Origin: Deltaproteobacteria bacterium
GTDB lineage: Bacteria > Desulfobacterota > DSM-4660 > Desulfatiglandales > Desulfatiglandaceae
Direction: 5' to 3'
DNA length: 64,000 nt
NCBI GenBank assembly: GCA_019307815.1
Contig: JAFDIV010000013.1
Coordinates: 33,755-97,754 of the forward strand
Below are positions 38,427 through 48,414 of the stretch, piece by piece; the stretch's first letter is position 1; each line of letters opens with the position of its first letter. Under the pieces are notes generated by a model. That model saw only the letters and a list, made by a program, of their open reading frames with translations. It did no database searches and was not told the origin of the DNA. Both the position numbers and the translations under genes were made by a program.

Positions 38427-38496
38427 TTTCCCAGGTTTTGGCATCTTTGTTGCATTCTTGTGAGGAAAAATAGGAGTGGATGGATTTTGATGCCCT

Positions 38497-38724
38497 ATGA
38501 AGAGGTATTTTATTTCTACAACCGAGTTGGGTGAATTACTAGGGGTAACGAGGCAGACGATCCGAAATTGGTTCTTAAGCGGCCAAATCAAGGCCCATAA
38601 GATCGGCAAAAACATAAAAATACCCATAGAAGAAGCCGTACGGCTCCTTGAGCGTTATGATCAACCCGTCCCCATATGGCTAAAAAATGGCAGTGATGCG
38701 TCAAAGAAGTTTACAAAAGGGTAG
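38497..38724 (+). CDS. Small MerR/excisionase-type helix-turn-helix protein
   Basis: A 75-residue DNA-binding protein. STTELGELLGVTRQTIRNWFLSGQIKAHKIGKNIKIP is the MerR/excisionase-like winged-helix motif at residues 7-43 (written here in part only: ELLGVTRQTIRNW). Its end overlaps the next gene by 38 bases (29 if that gene starts at its second ATG) in another frame, so expression is coupled to a receiver-domain protein. The HTH may provide the DNA-binding output that the receiver protein lacks; this is inference. Confidence 0.7.
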   Translation: MKRYFISTTELGELLGVTRQTIRNWFLSGQIKAHKIGKNIKIPIEEAVRLLERYDQPVPIWLKNGSDASKKFTKG

Positions 38725-39292
38725 CCATAAGGTCCTGATTGTAGACGATGAAAGGGCCATCACCGAGCTTTTGCAAGACGTCCTCTCAACCGAGCCCTAT
38801 GAGCTGCTAAGTGCAGGATCTGCTGAAGAGGCCCTTGAGTTATTGAAAAGAGAGCCGGTGGATGTTGTGGTGTCTGATGAAATGATGCCTGGTATGTCAG
38901 GCTCTGAGTTTTTGAGCATAGTGAGAAGGCAATATCCGGATACCATTAGGATGATACTAACCGGGCATGCAAATCTTGAGATGGCCATCCGGGCCATCAA
39001 CGAAGGTGAGATTTACCGCTTTTTCCGCAAACCCTGCAATGTGTTCGACCTCGCTATCACGATTCGTCAAGCCTTACAACAAAAAGCCTTGATGGCAGAG
39101 GCCTTTAGACTTCTCAAAATGGCAAGACGACAGAAGAGAACCATTGAGGCATTAGAGCGGAAATACCCGGGGATTACCAAGGTGAAGAAGGATTCCACTG
39201 GAGAAATCCTTTTGGATGATGAGACTCTCCCCCAGGATTACGATGCCCTGATCCAGCAAATCCGGTCCATCCTAACAAGCGAGATTCTGTGA
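38687..39292 (+). CDS. Stand-alone receiver protein
   Basis: A response regulator with a receiver domain only (VLIVDDERAI; phospho-Asp in VVVSDEMMPGMSG; FRKPC near the switch Lys) and a helical tail with no known output domain. An alternative ATG at 38696 gives 198 residues. The conserved LTGHANLEMAIRAINEGEIYRFFRKP pattern (position about 90-115) is shared with the receiver of the convergent gene at 39272-40450 (MLTGHADLHNTIEAVNEG), showing a common group of RpfG-like receivers. It overlaps that gene tail-to-tail by 21 bases. Confidence 0.8.
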   Translation: MAVMRQRSLQKGSHKVLIVDDERAITELLQDVLSTEPYELLSAGSAEEALELLKREPVDVVVSDEMMPGMSGSEFLSIVRRQYPDTIRMILTGHANLEMAIRAINEGEIYRFFRKPCNVFDLAITIRQALQQKALMAEAFRLLKMARRQKRTIEALERKYPGITKVKKDSTGEILLDDETLPQDYDALIQQIRSILTSEIL

Positions 39293-40450
39293 TGATGAAT
39301 TCTGTTTGTCTTCTATCCTTATCAGAACCTTAATTGGCTCATAGACCGGCGTTATTTGGGCCACGTTCTTGAGTCGTTCGCAAAGGGCAGGGGTCACTTC
39401 CTGGCCCTTTGCGACTAAGAGTCTGCCCTTTAAGGCACGGACATCCTGGGCAAATATCATACCACTGCGCAGCTCTCTCACCTTTACGGCCCTGAGTTCA
39501 TACTTTGTCTCAATGCCCAGGGCCATTTTCAGGGCTTTAAGTACATTAGGGTCATACCAGCCGTTGCGTTTCTTTAGTTCAGAAAATGCCTCGTTTTCTT
39601 GCTTACCAGATGCCTGCAGTGAATCAAAATCCAACGCTACCTTCAAAATTCTGGCACCCAAAGGGATGTTTTCTCCCCCAGGCTTGTCAGGGGGCAGGCC
39701 TGATCCATCAAATCGCTTTTCCTGAAACGCAATGATCTCGGCAACCCCTTCCATTCGAGGGATATTTTTTATGAGATCAGAGGCTATGAAGGGATGCATG
39801 TCAAATAGTTGTATCTCCTCCCCACTCAAGTCTTCACCGTCATAGATTTTTCGAAGGGTTTCTTCCGGAATGGTGACAAAGCCTATGTGAGAGAGAAGCG
39901 CCGCTGTTTCAAATTGCCAGGTGTGTTCGATTCCCATATAATTAGCGATATCTTTGACCCGCCTCTTGATACGTGAGACCCGTCCGAACGCCTCTGGATT
40001 GGCAATGGCCAACAAATCTGTCAGCACCTTGATGCTTCCTTTAAGGGTGTTATCCAAAAGTTCTTTTTCTGCCCGAATCAGACGGTATTGTTCAATCCCA
40101 GCCTGAAGGGCCTTTGAGAGGTGGTCAACCGGACATGGCTTGGTGAGGAATCGGAAGATATTGCCCTCATTGACAGCTTCGATGGTGTTGTGAAGGTCTG
40201 CATGTCCGGTGAGCATCATGCGTACTGTATCAGGAGCTATTTCTTTCACATGGGTAAGGAACTCAATACCATCCATTTTGGGCATGCGGAGATCTGATAC
40301 AACCACAGCATAGGGTCCCTTCTCTACGACGGCCTTGAGACCTTCTTCAGGGCCCAGGGCTGTATCGAAATGAAAACGTTTCCTCAGATGCCGTCTAAAG
40401 GCAGCGAGTATATTAGCGTCATCGTCTACAAATAGAATCTTTTGTTCCAT
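39272..40450 (-). CDS. Response regulator with degenerate HD-GYP-like domain
   Basis: A 392-residue protein with an N-terminal receiver (ILFVDDDANI, Asp53 in VVSDLRMPK) and a C-terminal HD-GYP-like domain. The fold is preserved (MHPFIASDLIKNIP, FDGSGLPPD, IPLGARILKV), but metal-binding residues of active c-di-GMP phosphodiesterases are changed: LLHDIGK reads LLSHIGF, and HHE reads QEK. It is probably a binding or regulatory domain, not a hydrolase. The ATG at 40450 has GAGGAAG upstream; an in-frame ATG further up (40513) would overlap the previous gene. Third gene of a three-gene signalling operon. Confidence 0.82.
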   Translation of the reverse strand: MEQKILFVDDDANILAAFRRHLRKRFHFDTALGPEEGLKAVVEKGPYAVVVSDLRMPKMDGIEFLTHVKEIAPDTVRMMLTGHADLHNTIEAVNEGNIFRFLTKPCPVDHLSKALQAGIEQYRLIRAEKELLDNTLKGSIKVLTDLLAIANPEAFGRVSRIKRRVKDIANYMGIEHTWQFETAALLSHIGFVTIPEETLRKIYDGEDLSGEEIQLFDMHPFIASDLIKNIPRMEGVAEIIAFQEKRFDGSGLPPDKPGGENIPLGARILKVALDFDSLQASGKQENEAFSELKKRNGWYDPNVLKALKMALGIETKYELRAVKVRELRSGMIFAQDVRALKGRLLVAKGQEVTPALCERLKNVAQITPVYEPIKVLIRIEDKQNSSSQNLAC

Positions 40451-40460
40451 CTTGACTTCC

Positions 40461-41672
40461 TCACTGAAATATTTCGTTGCAGGCCTCCTTCCACGGATCC
40501 AACCGATCAGCAAGCTCTAATCGGTTGAGATGTTCTGTGTCCAGCTCTTCGCTGTAATCTATTTGTTCTTCATTATTTGCTTGGTGCTCCAATGCACTTG
40601 CTACGTGTACCGCAATGAGAGGTGCGAAGCGTTGTACTGGACACTGTGCGAGCCTGTGATGAAAGGCAAGCGCCTCAACAATCGCATCTGGCAGACCCCA
40701 GAGCCCCATCAAATAAGCACCAACTTCCGCATGTGTTGTACCAAAGTCCTCCAGTTCGAAGTGTCGAATGGGCAAGCGGTTTTCACGCGACTTCTTGATG
40801 AGTTCACGGTAGCGATCCGGAAAACTGGCTGCAAGAATCAATTTGCCTACATCATGGAGCACGGCGGCCATATATGTGTCGTCAGCCAGGGTTTTTTCCA
40901 CCTCCTCGGTCTTGATAATTTGCCTCACGTAGCTTCCTGTTGCCATACTGTGGTGCCATAAACCCTCCAGAAATTTCTTGGGGATTTTGGTGCCATCAAA
41001 TTGGCTGAAGATCTGAACAGAAAGCACGAGGGCCTTTACCGTCTCAAGCCCCAGAAGGGTCACCGCTTGCTGTGGGCTTTTAATGTGGCGTGGCATTCCG
41101 AAGAAGGCCGAGTTGACCAATTGCAGGATCTTGGCGGTCATGCCCACGTCTTTGGCAATAATTTCTCCCACTTTCTGGATGGAAGGATCTTCAGACTGGA
41201 TTTCCGCCATGATTTCTTGGTAGAGTTTAGGGAGGCTGGGCAGGGAATCCATTTGGGACACCACTCGCTTGAGTGAGTCTTCAACTAGAAGATCCCTGAG
41301 GGCACAGGCCCTTGTTACCGTAGACTTAAGGGTCTCAGCATCGCAGGGCTTGGACAGGTACTGCTGGGCAGGCCTCACGGACCGCAGTATCATCTCCCTG
41401 TCCGAATGGCCGGAAAGGACGATTCTGACCACCTCAGGGTATTGCTTCATGACGAGGGTAAGGAGCTCTGCTCCATCCATCCCCGGCATGCGCATGTCAG
41501 AGACAATGACATCAAAACGGTCTTTTCCCAGGAGCTCGAGGGCCTTCTCACCGCTTTCCACAAAGCTCATGTCCCATTCGGCACGCATTCCACGAAGCAT
41601 CCGCTTGAGTCCACTTAGCACGCTCGGCTCATCGTCAACGAACAATATCTTCTTTTTGGTTTTATTTGCCAT
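40461..41672 (-). CDS. Response regulator with HDOD domain
   Basis: A 403-residue protein. The receiver domain (ILFVDDEPSV, Asp59 in VIVSDMRMPGMDG, YLSKPCD) is joined to an HDOD domain (SLPKLYQEIMAEI, VGMTAKILQLVNSAFFG, AVLHDVGKLIL). HDOD proteins are non-enzymatic signalling relatives of HD hydrolases and often act in two-component or motility networks. It lies between the six-PAS kinase and the degenerate HD-GYP regulator with short gaps (13 and 10 bases), so all three are one operon and likely one pathway. Confidence 0.88.
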   Translation of the reverse strand: MANKTKKKILFVDDEPSVLSGLKRMLRGMRAEWDMSFVESGEKALELLGKDRFDVIVSDMRMPGMDGAELLTLVMKQYPEVVRIVLSGHSDREMILRSVRPAQQYLSKPCDAETLKSTVTRACALRDLLVEDSLKRVVSQMDSLPSLPKLYQEIMAEIQSEDPSIQKVGEIIAKDVGMTAKILQLVNSAFFGMPRHIKSPQQAVTLLGLETVKALVLSVQIFSQFDGTKIPKKFLEGLWHHSMATGSYVRQIIKTEEVEKTLADDTYMAAVLHDVGKLILAASFPDRYRELIKKSRENRLPIRHFELEDFGTTHAEVGAYLMGLWGLPDAIVEALAFHHRLAQCPVQRFAPLIAVHVASALEHQANNEEQIDYSEELDTEHLNRLELADRLDPWKEACNEIFQ

Positions 41673-41685
41673 GGTTTCGAGACCT

Positions 41686-44600
41686 TTAACCCTTAACCTT
41701 TTCTTCTAACGGGAGTCTTATAATAAAGGTGGTGCCTTTGCCTTCTTGGGTCTCAAAGTCAATGGTACCTCCATGTTTGTCTACGATCATGGAGCGGGCA
41801 ATGGCAAGGCCTTGGCCGGTACCTTTTCCCACCTCTTTAGTGGTGAAGAAGGGATCAAAGATACGGTCACGGATGGCTTCCGGGATCCCTGTGCCCGTAT
41901 CGCTGATCCGGATCTCTGCCCAGTTGCCATCCCTGCGGGTGGTAATCCGAATGGTCCCTTTGCCCTTGCTTCCATCGCCCATAACATCTGCAATGGCGTG
42001 GGCTGCATTGATGATCATATTCAGGATAACCTGGTTTAACTCCCCGGGAAGGCAGGGTACGGGAGGCAAGGCAGGATCAAAGTCTGTTTCCATCTCTGCC
42101 ACGTATTTCCATTCATTTTTCGCCACAGTGATGGTATTTTCAATGGCATGGTTTAGATCCACAAGGGTCTTTTCTTCGCTGCCAGGATGGGAGAACTCCT
42201 TCATGGCCCGGACGATCTTGGCAACTCGTCTGACGCCCTCCATGCTTTGCTCAATAGCCTTGGGGATTTCCTCCATGAGGTATGGAAGGTCAATTTCATC
42301 TTCTAATTCGTGGATCTTCTGCACGAAGTTTTTGTCTGCCTTGCCTTGTTCTAGATTCTCGCATAATGTTTTATATTGCTCAAGGAGCTGATTAAGGTCT
42401 TTGAAGGCCTCCTGAAGGAACTGGATGTTGTCCCCTACAAATTGAGTAGGGGTGTTGATCTCATGGGCAATGCCCGCGGCCAATTGCCCTACTGATTCCA
42501 GTTTTTGGGCTTGAAGGAGTTGGGTTTCCAAACTCCTGCGCTCTGTAATGTCAGAGGCCATAAAGATGACCCCTTTCACTTGCCCTTCCTCATCCAGTTT
42601 TGGGGTCAATCCGATGCCCAAAAAGCCGCGTGTGCCATCACGACGGGTAAAGGGTACGTCCTGGAGCCGGAGGGGCTCCTTTACCTCATTGCACCGGGAA
42701 ATTCCCTCAGCCACCTTCTCCCACTCCCAAGATAGGGGGAGTTCCTCCAGCCTCTTGCCCAGCACCTCGGCCTCGCTGATGTTCAGCACCTTTTCAGCCA
42801 CACGGTTCCAGCGTTTTACCTCTCCTTCAGGGCTTAGCTCGATCAGGATGGAGGACAATGAGGCGATGAGGTGTTCTAGCTCAGCATGAGCCTTGCGGAA
42901 TTCGTCCTCGGCCAGCTTTTGTTCAGTTACATCCGCGAGGAAGTTGAGAGTGGCAGGCCTTCCTTCCCACTGGATCACAACACCGTCATTTTCCAGCCAA
43001 TGGGTTCTGCCCTCCTTATCGATAACCCGTATGAGATAAGATCTGGGTACCTTCTTTCCCTTCAAGCGATCATTATGGTACCAGAGCTCCATATCCTGGT
43101 CATCCGGATGAAGGAATTTCACCCAGGGCGTGGAAAGGAGTTCCTCTTTGGTATAGCCGGTGATTTGGCAGATTGCGGGATTGACGAACTTCAGCATCCC
43201 ATCCTGGGCTACTACGATTCCCTCCTTGATATTTTCCACAAGGAGCCGGTACCTTTCTTCCGACTTTTTCAAGGCCTCTTCAGCCCGTTTTCTCTCACTG
43301 ATGTCCCGGATATTGGCAAGGGCGATCTGCTTGCCTCTAAAGTTTGTCAGGGTAGCGGAGATCTCTACATGCACGTATGATCCATCTTTCCTGAGAAGTC
43401 TTGCCTCATAGCGATTGGGCACAGACCTTCCTTCGCGGCGGGCCTTGTTGAACTTGTAAACCCTATCTCGATCGTCGGGATGGAGAATATCGGCCGTGGA
43501 TTTCCCAATAAGCTCATCCGGGCTGCTATAGCCGAGGATTTCAAGAAATTTCTTGTTTACATAGAAATGCTTGTCTTCATCCACCAGAGCGATTCCATCA
43601 TTTGAGTTTTCAATGGCGATGCGGAACTGCTCCTCGGATTCTTTCAGGGCCTTTACCATTAGTTTCCGTTCGGTGATATCCCGGATAATGCCCACAGCGT
43701 GCCATTTGCCCTTGATTTGGATGGCCGACAGGGACAGCTCCACAGGGAACTCGGTGCCGTCCTTCCTTTTGGCATCAAGCTCAAGGATTTTGTTTACGGC
43801 AATACCCTTTCCCGTTTCCCTGAAGATGCGGAAGGTCTTTTTATACTTTTCCAGGTACCGTTTAGGGGCGATAAGCTCGTGAAGGTCCCTTCCCATGGCC
43901 TCTTGTTTGGAATATCCAAAGACAGTCTCAGCGGCCCTGTTCCAGAAAGAGACCATCCCCTTTTCATTGATCATGACAATTGCATCCTGGGCCGATTCGC
44001 TTATGGCTCTGAATCTTTCTTCGCTCTCCTTGAGAGCCATCTCAGCTTCCTTCAACTCAGTGATATCAAGGGCAAAGCCTATTACACCAATGATAGTACC
44101 ATCTGCATTGCGGTAGGGCACTTTGTCCGTCTTGATCCATCTAGTGCCGCGGGAGGTTTCCAGCTTTTCTATAATATTTCTTTTGGGTCTCCCGGTGGAG
44201 ATGACCTCTTTGTCGTCTCTCCAGTAATCATCCGCTTGATCTGGCCAGAGTTCACGGCAATCTTTTCCTTCAATATCTTTTTTGGAGAATCCCGTGATAT
44301 CTGAGAATGTTTTGTTAGCGAGGACAATTCTGTTGTTTTTATCCTTATAGAAGATCATCGCAGGGACGGAATCCAGAATGGTTTCAATCTCGTGTTGTTT
44401 TTTTGCTATCTCCTTTTCAAACTCCTTTCGTTCCCTTAGGTCCACGAAGCTGGAAAGATAGTGAAGTTTTCCGCCGAGGGATATGGGTTCAATGGATTTG
44501 AGTACAGGGATCTGGTCTCCTTGTGCAGTGAGGATGGTACGTTCGTCGTTCACGATTCTCACGTTTTTTTGTTTCATGTCCTTGACAGGGCATTTGCCCC

Positions 44601-45261
44601 CCTCTGCAGGACACATTATCTCATGGCAGATCTTACCGAGGATCTTTTCTCTTGGCAGACCGATTATATTGCAACCGTAGTCATTGATTTCGACCACATG
44701 ATGGGTCTCTGCATCCACGAGTACTATGCCGGCGTGTACAGTATTAAAGAGGGAGTAAAGCATCTTGACCTTTTCTCGATGCTCCCTTTTTTCCGCCATC
44801 AGCTTCTTGATGGCTTTTTTGAGGGCTCTTGTCTTTTTGGTCACCTCCCTTTCAAGCTCTTCTTTGTATCGGCTGGTAACCAAGTCGTGCCTTCTCCGGT
44901 AAATGGCAGTAGTAATTTGGGACATAAGGGATTCTTGTTCAATGGGCTTGGTGACATAACCATCGGCCCCTGCCTTTATGGCATCATTGATGGTTTTGGG
45001 ATCATCCAGGGTAGTTACCATCAGGACGGCGGTCTCGGGCCTCTCTGCCCTGATCTTTTTACATAGATGTAAGCCGGATTCATCTGGCATCATGATGTCG
45101 CAAAGTACCAAGTCTATGAAATCGTTCTTTAGGTGCTCAGTGGCCTCTTTTGCGTTGGAGGCCAGGCGGTACTGGTATCCCTTTTTATCTAAGACCGCAC
45201 CCAAAAAACTCCGTACCTGATCGTCATCCTCCACAACCAGGATCTTAGGCCTATCTTCCAT
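41686..45261 (-). CDS. Receiver-PAS(x6) sensor histidine kinase
   Basis: A cytoplasmic kinase of about 1191 residues: receiver domain (ILVVEDDDQV, Asp55 in LVLCDIMMPD), a helical linker, six PAS domains in tandem, the first with a Cys-rich insertion (CHEIMCPAEGGKCPV), then HisKA (AAGIAHEINTPTQF) and HATPase (DTGTGIPEAIR, GKGTGQGLAIA). No membrane segment. The ATG at 45261 has AAGGAG nine bases upstream; an in-frame ATG thirty bases earlier is less likely. First gene of an operon with the HDOD and HD-GYP-like regulators, its probable phosphotransfer partners. Confidence 0.9.
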   Translation of the reverse strand: MEDRPKILVVEDDDQVRSFLGAVLDKKGYQYRLASNAKEATEHLKNDFIDLVLCDIMMPDESGLHLCKKIRAERPETAVLMVTTLDDPKTINDAIKAGADGYVTKPIEQESLMSQITTAIYRRRHDLVTSRYKEELEREVTKKTRALKKAIKKLMAEKREHREKVKMLYSLFNTVHAGIVLVDAETHHVVEINDYGCNIIGLPREKILGKICHEIMCPAEGGKCPVKDMKQKNVRIVNDERTILTAQGDQIPVLKSIEPISLGGKLHYLSSFVDLRERKEFEKEIAKKQHEIETILDSVPAMIFYKDKNNRIVLANKTFSDITGFSKKDIEGKDCRELWPDQADDYWRDDKEVISTGRPKRNIIEKLETSRGTRWIKTDKVPYRNADGTIIGVIGFALDITELKEAEMALKESEERFRAISESAQDAIVMINEKGMVSFWNRAAETVFGYSKQEAMGRDLHELIAPKRYLEKYKKTFRIFRETGKGIAVNKILELDAKRKDGTEFPVELSLSAIQIKGKWHAVGIIRDITERKLMVKALKESEEQFRIAIENSNDGIALVDEDKHFYVNKKFLEILGYSSPDELIGKSTADILHPDDRDRVYKFNKARREGRSVPNRYEARLLRKDGSYVHVEISATLTNFRGKQIALANIRDISERKRAEEALKKSEERYRLLVENIKEGIVVAQDGMLKFVNPAICQITGYTKEELLSTPWVKFLHPDDQDMELWYHNDRLKGKKVPRSYLIRVIDKEGRTHWLENDGVVIQWEGRPATLNFLADVTEQKLAEDEFRKAHAELEHLIASLSSILIELSPEGEVKRWNRVAEKVLNISEAEVLGKRLEELPLSWEWEKVAEGISRCNEVKEPLRLQDVPFTRRDGTRGFLGIGLTPKLDEEGQVKGVIFMASDITERRSLETQLLQAQKLESVGQLAAGIAHEINTPTQFVGDNIQFLQEAFKDLNQLLEQYKTLCENLEQGKADKNFVQKIHELEDEIDLPYLMEEIPKAIEQSMEGVRRVAKIVRAMKEFSHPGSEEKTLVDLNHAIENTITVAKNEWKYVAEMETDFDPALPPVPCLPGELNQVILNMIINAAHAIADVMGDGSKGKGTIRITTRRDGNWAEIRISDTGTGIPEAIRDRIFDPFFTTKEVGKGTGQGLAIARSMIVDKHGGTIDFETQEGKGTTFIIRLPLEEKVKG

Positions 45262-45647
45262 TTTCGTGTCTCCTTGGAAAGAAATTTCCAAAGGTAGTAG
45301 CCGTACCCCTCTCGCCTTATATTCGGCAACTTACCAAAAACTCTTTAGAGGGAGAAAAGGTCACAATAGTAGAGAACAATTGACGAGGAATCGGTGGGTG
45401 GCACAAAAAGAGAAGGGGTATTTAACATCTAGTTGTCATCTTTCAGCGCCTATTTCCTTTGCATTTTGTTTCCAGTCGAATTTTCGAGCAGAGAGGGTAT
45501 GTGGCTCAATCATGGTCAAATTATAGGCCCTTTGGTCGAGGACACTCAATTACCTACGCATGGCCTCGTTTGGATAGGAATTTGTCAACAAAAATCAAAG
45601 GTTAGATAAGGAAGAAGGATTTTGAGTCAATCGGAAATCCAGCCGTA
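45262..45647. other. Intergenic region upstream of the six-PAS kinase operon
   Basis: A 386-base gap with no gene. It must contain the kinase-operon promoter on the minus strand and the 3' end of the thermonuclease gene region, but no confident promoter, terminator or RNA structure is visible. Confidence 0.45.
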
Positions 45648-46187
45648 TTATGGTCTCTTGGTCATCCCCACTTTATGCATCTGGCGCCATCTGGAAGGAC
45701 TAACATACTTGTTGCCTAAAGACCACATCCCAGCCCTATTAATTCTGGCCTGTTTTTCTGCCTCGAGATACGGGGTAATGTCAAATCCGGGTGGGAGATC
45801 CTTTTGGAAGACCTCTGCAAGGCCTTGTCGCACCATTTCCAGATTAATATTCCTCCCATTAAGAAAGATTACGCCAATAATGTTGTTGTCAGGGTAGGGG
45901 GCCTTTCCATAACCTTTAATTTCCACATCTTTATCAAGTATCAGACTTGCCAGGTATTCCTTGGCTTTTCTGCCATAAGGTTGGTCTGGCATATTTGCAG
46001 CTTCTGAGATTTCAGGCGCGTCGATTCCTACGAGCATCACATAAATCACCACGCTATTGCGGACTGCCATCACCGTGTCGCCGTCATATACCCTGGTGAT
46101 CCTGAACGTTGTCTTGGTGCTGGCTGTGGATCCTAGTGCAAATTGAATTAATAAAACAAGCATAATAAAAATACCATACTTTTTCAT
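45648..46187 (-). CDS. Secreted thermonuclease-like (SNase) protein
   Basis: A 179-residue staphylococcal-nuclease-like protein. The signal peptide spans residues 1-23 (IFIMLVLLIQFALGSTAS). The SNase core shows ITRVYDGDTVMAV (metal Asp), MLVGIDAPEI (catalytic Arg position reads Val/Gly; see below), and NLEMVRQGLAEV. In the active enzyme the strand reads VRLxGIDAPE with a conserved Arg; here it is YVMLVGIDAPE, so the Arg35 equivalent appears replaced by Met. It may be a weak or non-catalytic variant. Monocistronic, convergent with nothing. Confidence 0.78.
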   Translation of the reverse strand: MKKYGIFIMLVLLIQFALGSTASTKTTFRITRVYDGDTVMAVRNSVVIYVMLVGIDAPEISEAANMPDQPYGRKAKEYLASLILDKDVEIKGYGKAPYPDNNIIGVIFLNGRNINLEMVRQGLAEVFQKDLPPGFDITPYLEAEKQARINRAGMWSLGNKYVSPSRWRQMHKVGMTKRP

Positions 46188-46367
46188 TTCAGGCCCTTTC
46201 TACTCCCGAGAGGTTACTCCAGCATAAGTCATCTTTGGTCAAAATACAAATCGAAAAATTTGTCCAGAAACTAAAACAAAAGTGAAGAGCTCCGAGGGCC
46301 TAAAGCCAGTTTCGCATTGACAGGGTCAACGATCCTCTAGTAATTTGCATCGTTCAGTATATCTCTT

Positions 46368-46387
46368 GCAATCTACTTTGAGATTGC
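46368..46387. promoter_or_regulatory. Inverted repeat upstream of tig
   Basis: GCAATCT (46368-46374), a 6-base spacer and AGATTGC (46381-46387) form a perfect seven-pair palindrome 70 bases before the tig start. It could be an operator for the tig-clp-lon run or a short RNA stem. It does not match the CIRCE consensus. Confidence 0.35.
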
Positions 46388-46456
46388 TAACATATATAAC
46401 AAAGCCCGCGATATTACAGTGGAGGCGGAAAAATCCTGGCATAGAAAGGATGTGAC

Positions 46457-47794
46457 ATGAAGACGGATATAGAGCAACTCAGTCCAACAAGCAAAAAGAT
46501 TTCAATTGAGATAGAGCCAGATGAGGTGGATCGGAAGATTGATCAGGCCTACAAAGAGATACAGAAGCGGGCCAAAATCAAGGGATTTCGACCTGGAAGG
46601 GCCCCTATTAAACTGCTAGAGCGGTATTATGGAAAACAGGTGATTGAGGATGTGACAAAGGAGTTGATAAATGAGAGCTTTCCCAAGGCACTCCAAGACT
46701 CTGAGCTTTTTCCCTTGAACTTTCCGATTCTGGAAAAAGGAACTCTGGAAAAGGGGAAGAGCTTTAGATACAGCGCGGTCATGGAGGTGCGTCCGGAAAT
46801 CGAGCTCGGGGAATATCGGGGCATTGAGGTTAAAAAGGAAAAAGTCCACATCACCGAGGAGGATGTGGACAAGCGCCTTGAAGAGATCAGAAAGGCCCAT
46901 GGAAGATTGACCTCTGTTGAGTCTGATCGACCTGTAAAAGAGGATGATTATGTGATTTTAGAATATGCGGCCTTTAGCGGCGGACAGCCCCTAGAGGATA
47001 TTAAGGCCAGCAATTTTATGGTTCGGGTAGGTAGTGGGGATTTTCATCCTGAGTTTGAAAAGGCACTTATTGGCGCGAAAAAAGGGGAAGAAAAGGCCAT
47101 CCATGTGGATTTTGAGCAGGAGTACTATCATAGCCAGCTTGCCGGTAAGTCTATAGACTTCCAGGTAAAGATCAGTGATATAAAAGAGATGGAACTACCG
47201 GAGCTCAATGATGATTTTGCCCGCCGCCTGGATGCGGAATTTGACTCGTTCGAGGCCCTTAGGGCCAGGGTGAAGGAAATGATGATCCAACAGGAAACCC
47301 AGCGTGTTGAAAGGGAGGCAAAAAGCAGGCTCATTGAAAAGATCGCTGAAGGGATAGAGCTTCCATTGCCCTCAAGCCTTGTGGAAAGCGAGATCCTCAG
47401 TGGAATTGAGAGCGTCAGACAGGACCTTATGAGAAGCGGCTCGAGCCTTGAGAAAGCAGGGTTGTCCGAGGAAAAGCTGCGCGAAGAGTTCAGGCCATCT
47501 GCGGAAAAAAAGGTTAAGCAATCATTAATCCTCACCGAAATTGCAAAAAAGGAAAATATTACAGTTACTGAAGAGGATTTAGAGGAAGCCTTCCAAGATT
47601 TGGCCAAGACAACGGGTCAAGAGGTAGAGCCCTTGCGGCGATATTACGAGGCCCGGGGATTAATTGATTCCATGAGGCAAAGGTTGCTTGAGCAAAAAAC
47701 ATTGAATTACCTTATGGAGCATGCTAACATTATTGAAGATGAAACATCGGCAACCGAACAAGGAGCCAATTCCAAACAAGAGGAGACAGCATAG
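46457..47794 (+). CDS. tig: Trigger factor
   Basis: Ribosome-bound folding chaperone of 445 residues. The N-terminal ribosome-binding domain contains the signature [15 protein letters not shown] (GFRxGxxP), a central FKBP-like domain covers about 150-240 ([13 protein letters not shown] to [14 protein letters not shown]), and the C-terminal helical cage extends to the end with an acidic Glu/Gln-rich tail. First of a run with clpP, clpX and lon on the same strand; the spacing to clpP is five bases, indicating one transcript. The arrangement tig-clpP-clpX-lon is common in bacteria. Confidence 0.96.
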   Translation: MKTDIEQLSPTSKKISIEIEPDEVDRKIDQAYKEIQKRAKIKGFRPGRAPIKLLERYYGKQVIEDVTKELINESFPKALQDSELFPLNFPILEKGTLEKGKSFRYSAVMEVRPEIELGEYRGIEVKKEKVHITEEDVDKRLEEIRKAHGRLTSVESDRPVKEDDYVILEYAAFSGGQPLEDIKASNFMVRVGSGDFHPEFEKALIGAKKGEEKAIHVDFEQEYYHSQLAGKSIDFQVKISDIKEMELPELNDDFARRLDAEFDSFEALRARVKEMMIQQETQRVEREAKSRLIEKIAEGIELPLPSSLVESEILSGIESVRQDLMRSGSSLEKAGLSEEKLREEFRPSAEKKVKQSLILTEIAKKENITVTEEDLEEAFQDLAKTTGQEVEPLRRYYEARGLIDSMRQRLLEQKTLNYLMEHANIIEDETSATEQGANSKQEETA

Positions 47795-47799
47795 TCATC

Positions 47800-48402
47800 A
47801 TGTTAATACCCATAGTGATAGAGCAATCGAGCCGAGGTGAGAGGGCTTATGATATCTATTCTCGGCTTCTAAAGGATAGGATCATATTCATGGGCGAACA
47901 AGTACACGATGGAATAGCAAACACCATCATAGCCCAGATGCTTTTCCTTGAATCCGAAGATCCTGACAAGGATATCAATCTTTACATAAACTCCCCAGGT
48001 GGCTCGGTGACTGCCGGGTTAGCCATCTATGATACCATGCAATATATCAAGCCTGATGTGGCTACCATCTGCATGGGCCAAACCACCAGCATGGCGGCAC
48101 TCCTTTTGGCGGCTGGGGCAAAGGGAAAACGCTATGCCTTACCGCATGCCCGCATCATGATTCATCAGCCTTTAGGAGGCGCCCAAGGCCAGGCCACGGA
48201 TATCGATATTCATGCAAGGGAAATACTGAAGATTCGCGACTTGCTAAATGAGATATTGGCCAAACATACGGGCCAGGACATCGAAAAGATCCGCCAGGAC
48301 ACGGAGCGTGATTTCTTTATGAGCGCGCAAGAGGCCAGGGAATATGGTATCATCGACAAGGTGATTACCAGCAGGGAAATGCAAACACCATCAAACAAGT
48401 GA
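47800..48402 (+). CDS. clpP: ATP-dependent Clp protease proteolytic subunit
   Basis: A 200-residue serine peptidase that forms the tetradecameric ClpP chamber. Catalytic Ser97 ([11 protein letters not shown]), His122 (ARIMIHQP) and the downstream Asp (DTERDFFM) are all present, along with INSPGGSV. Normal length. Thirteen bases before clpX, which supplies the unfoldase. Confidence 0.97.
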   Translation: MLIPIVIEQSSRGERAYDIYSRLLKDRIIFMGEQVHDGIANTIIAQMLFLESEDPDKDINLYINSPGGSVTAGLAIYDTMQYIKPDVATICMGQTTSMAALLLAAGAKGKRYALPHARIMIHQPLGGAQGQATDIDIHAREILKIRDLLNEILAKHTGQDIEKIRQDTERDFFMSAQEAREYGIIDKVITSREMQTPSNK

Positions 48403-48414
48403 TAGGAAGGGATT

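Noticed and set aside
46366..46390. CIRCE heat-shock element upstream of tig
   Set aside because: The palindrome differs from TTAGCACTC-N9-GAGTGCTAA in sequence and spacing.
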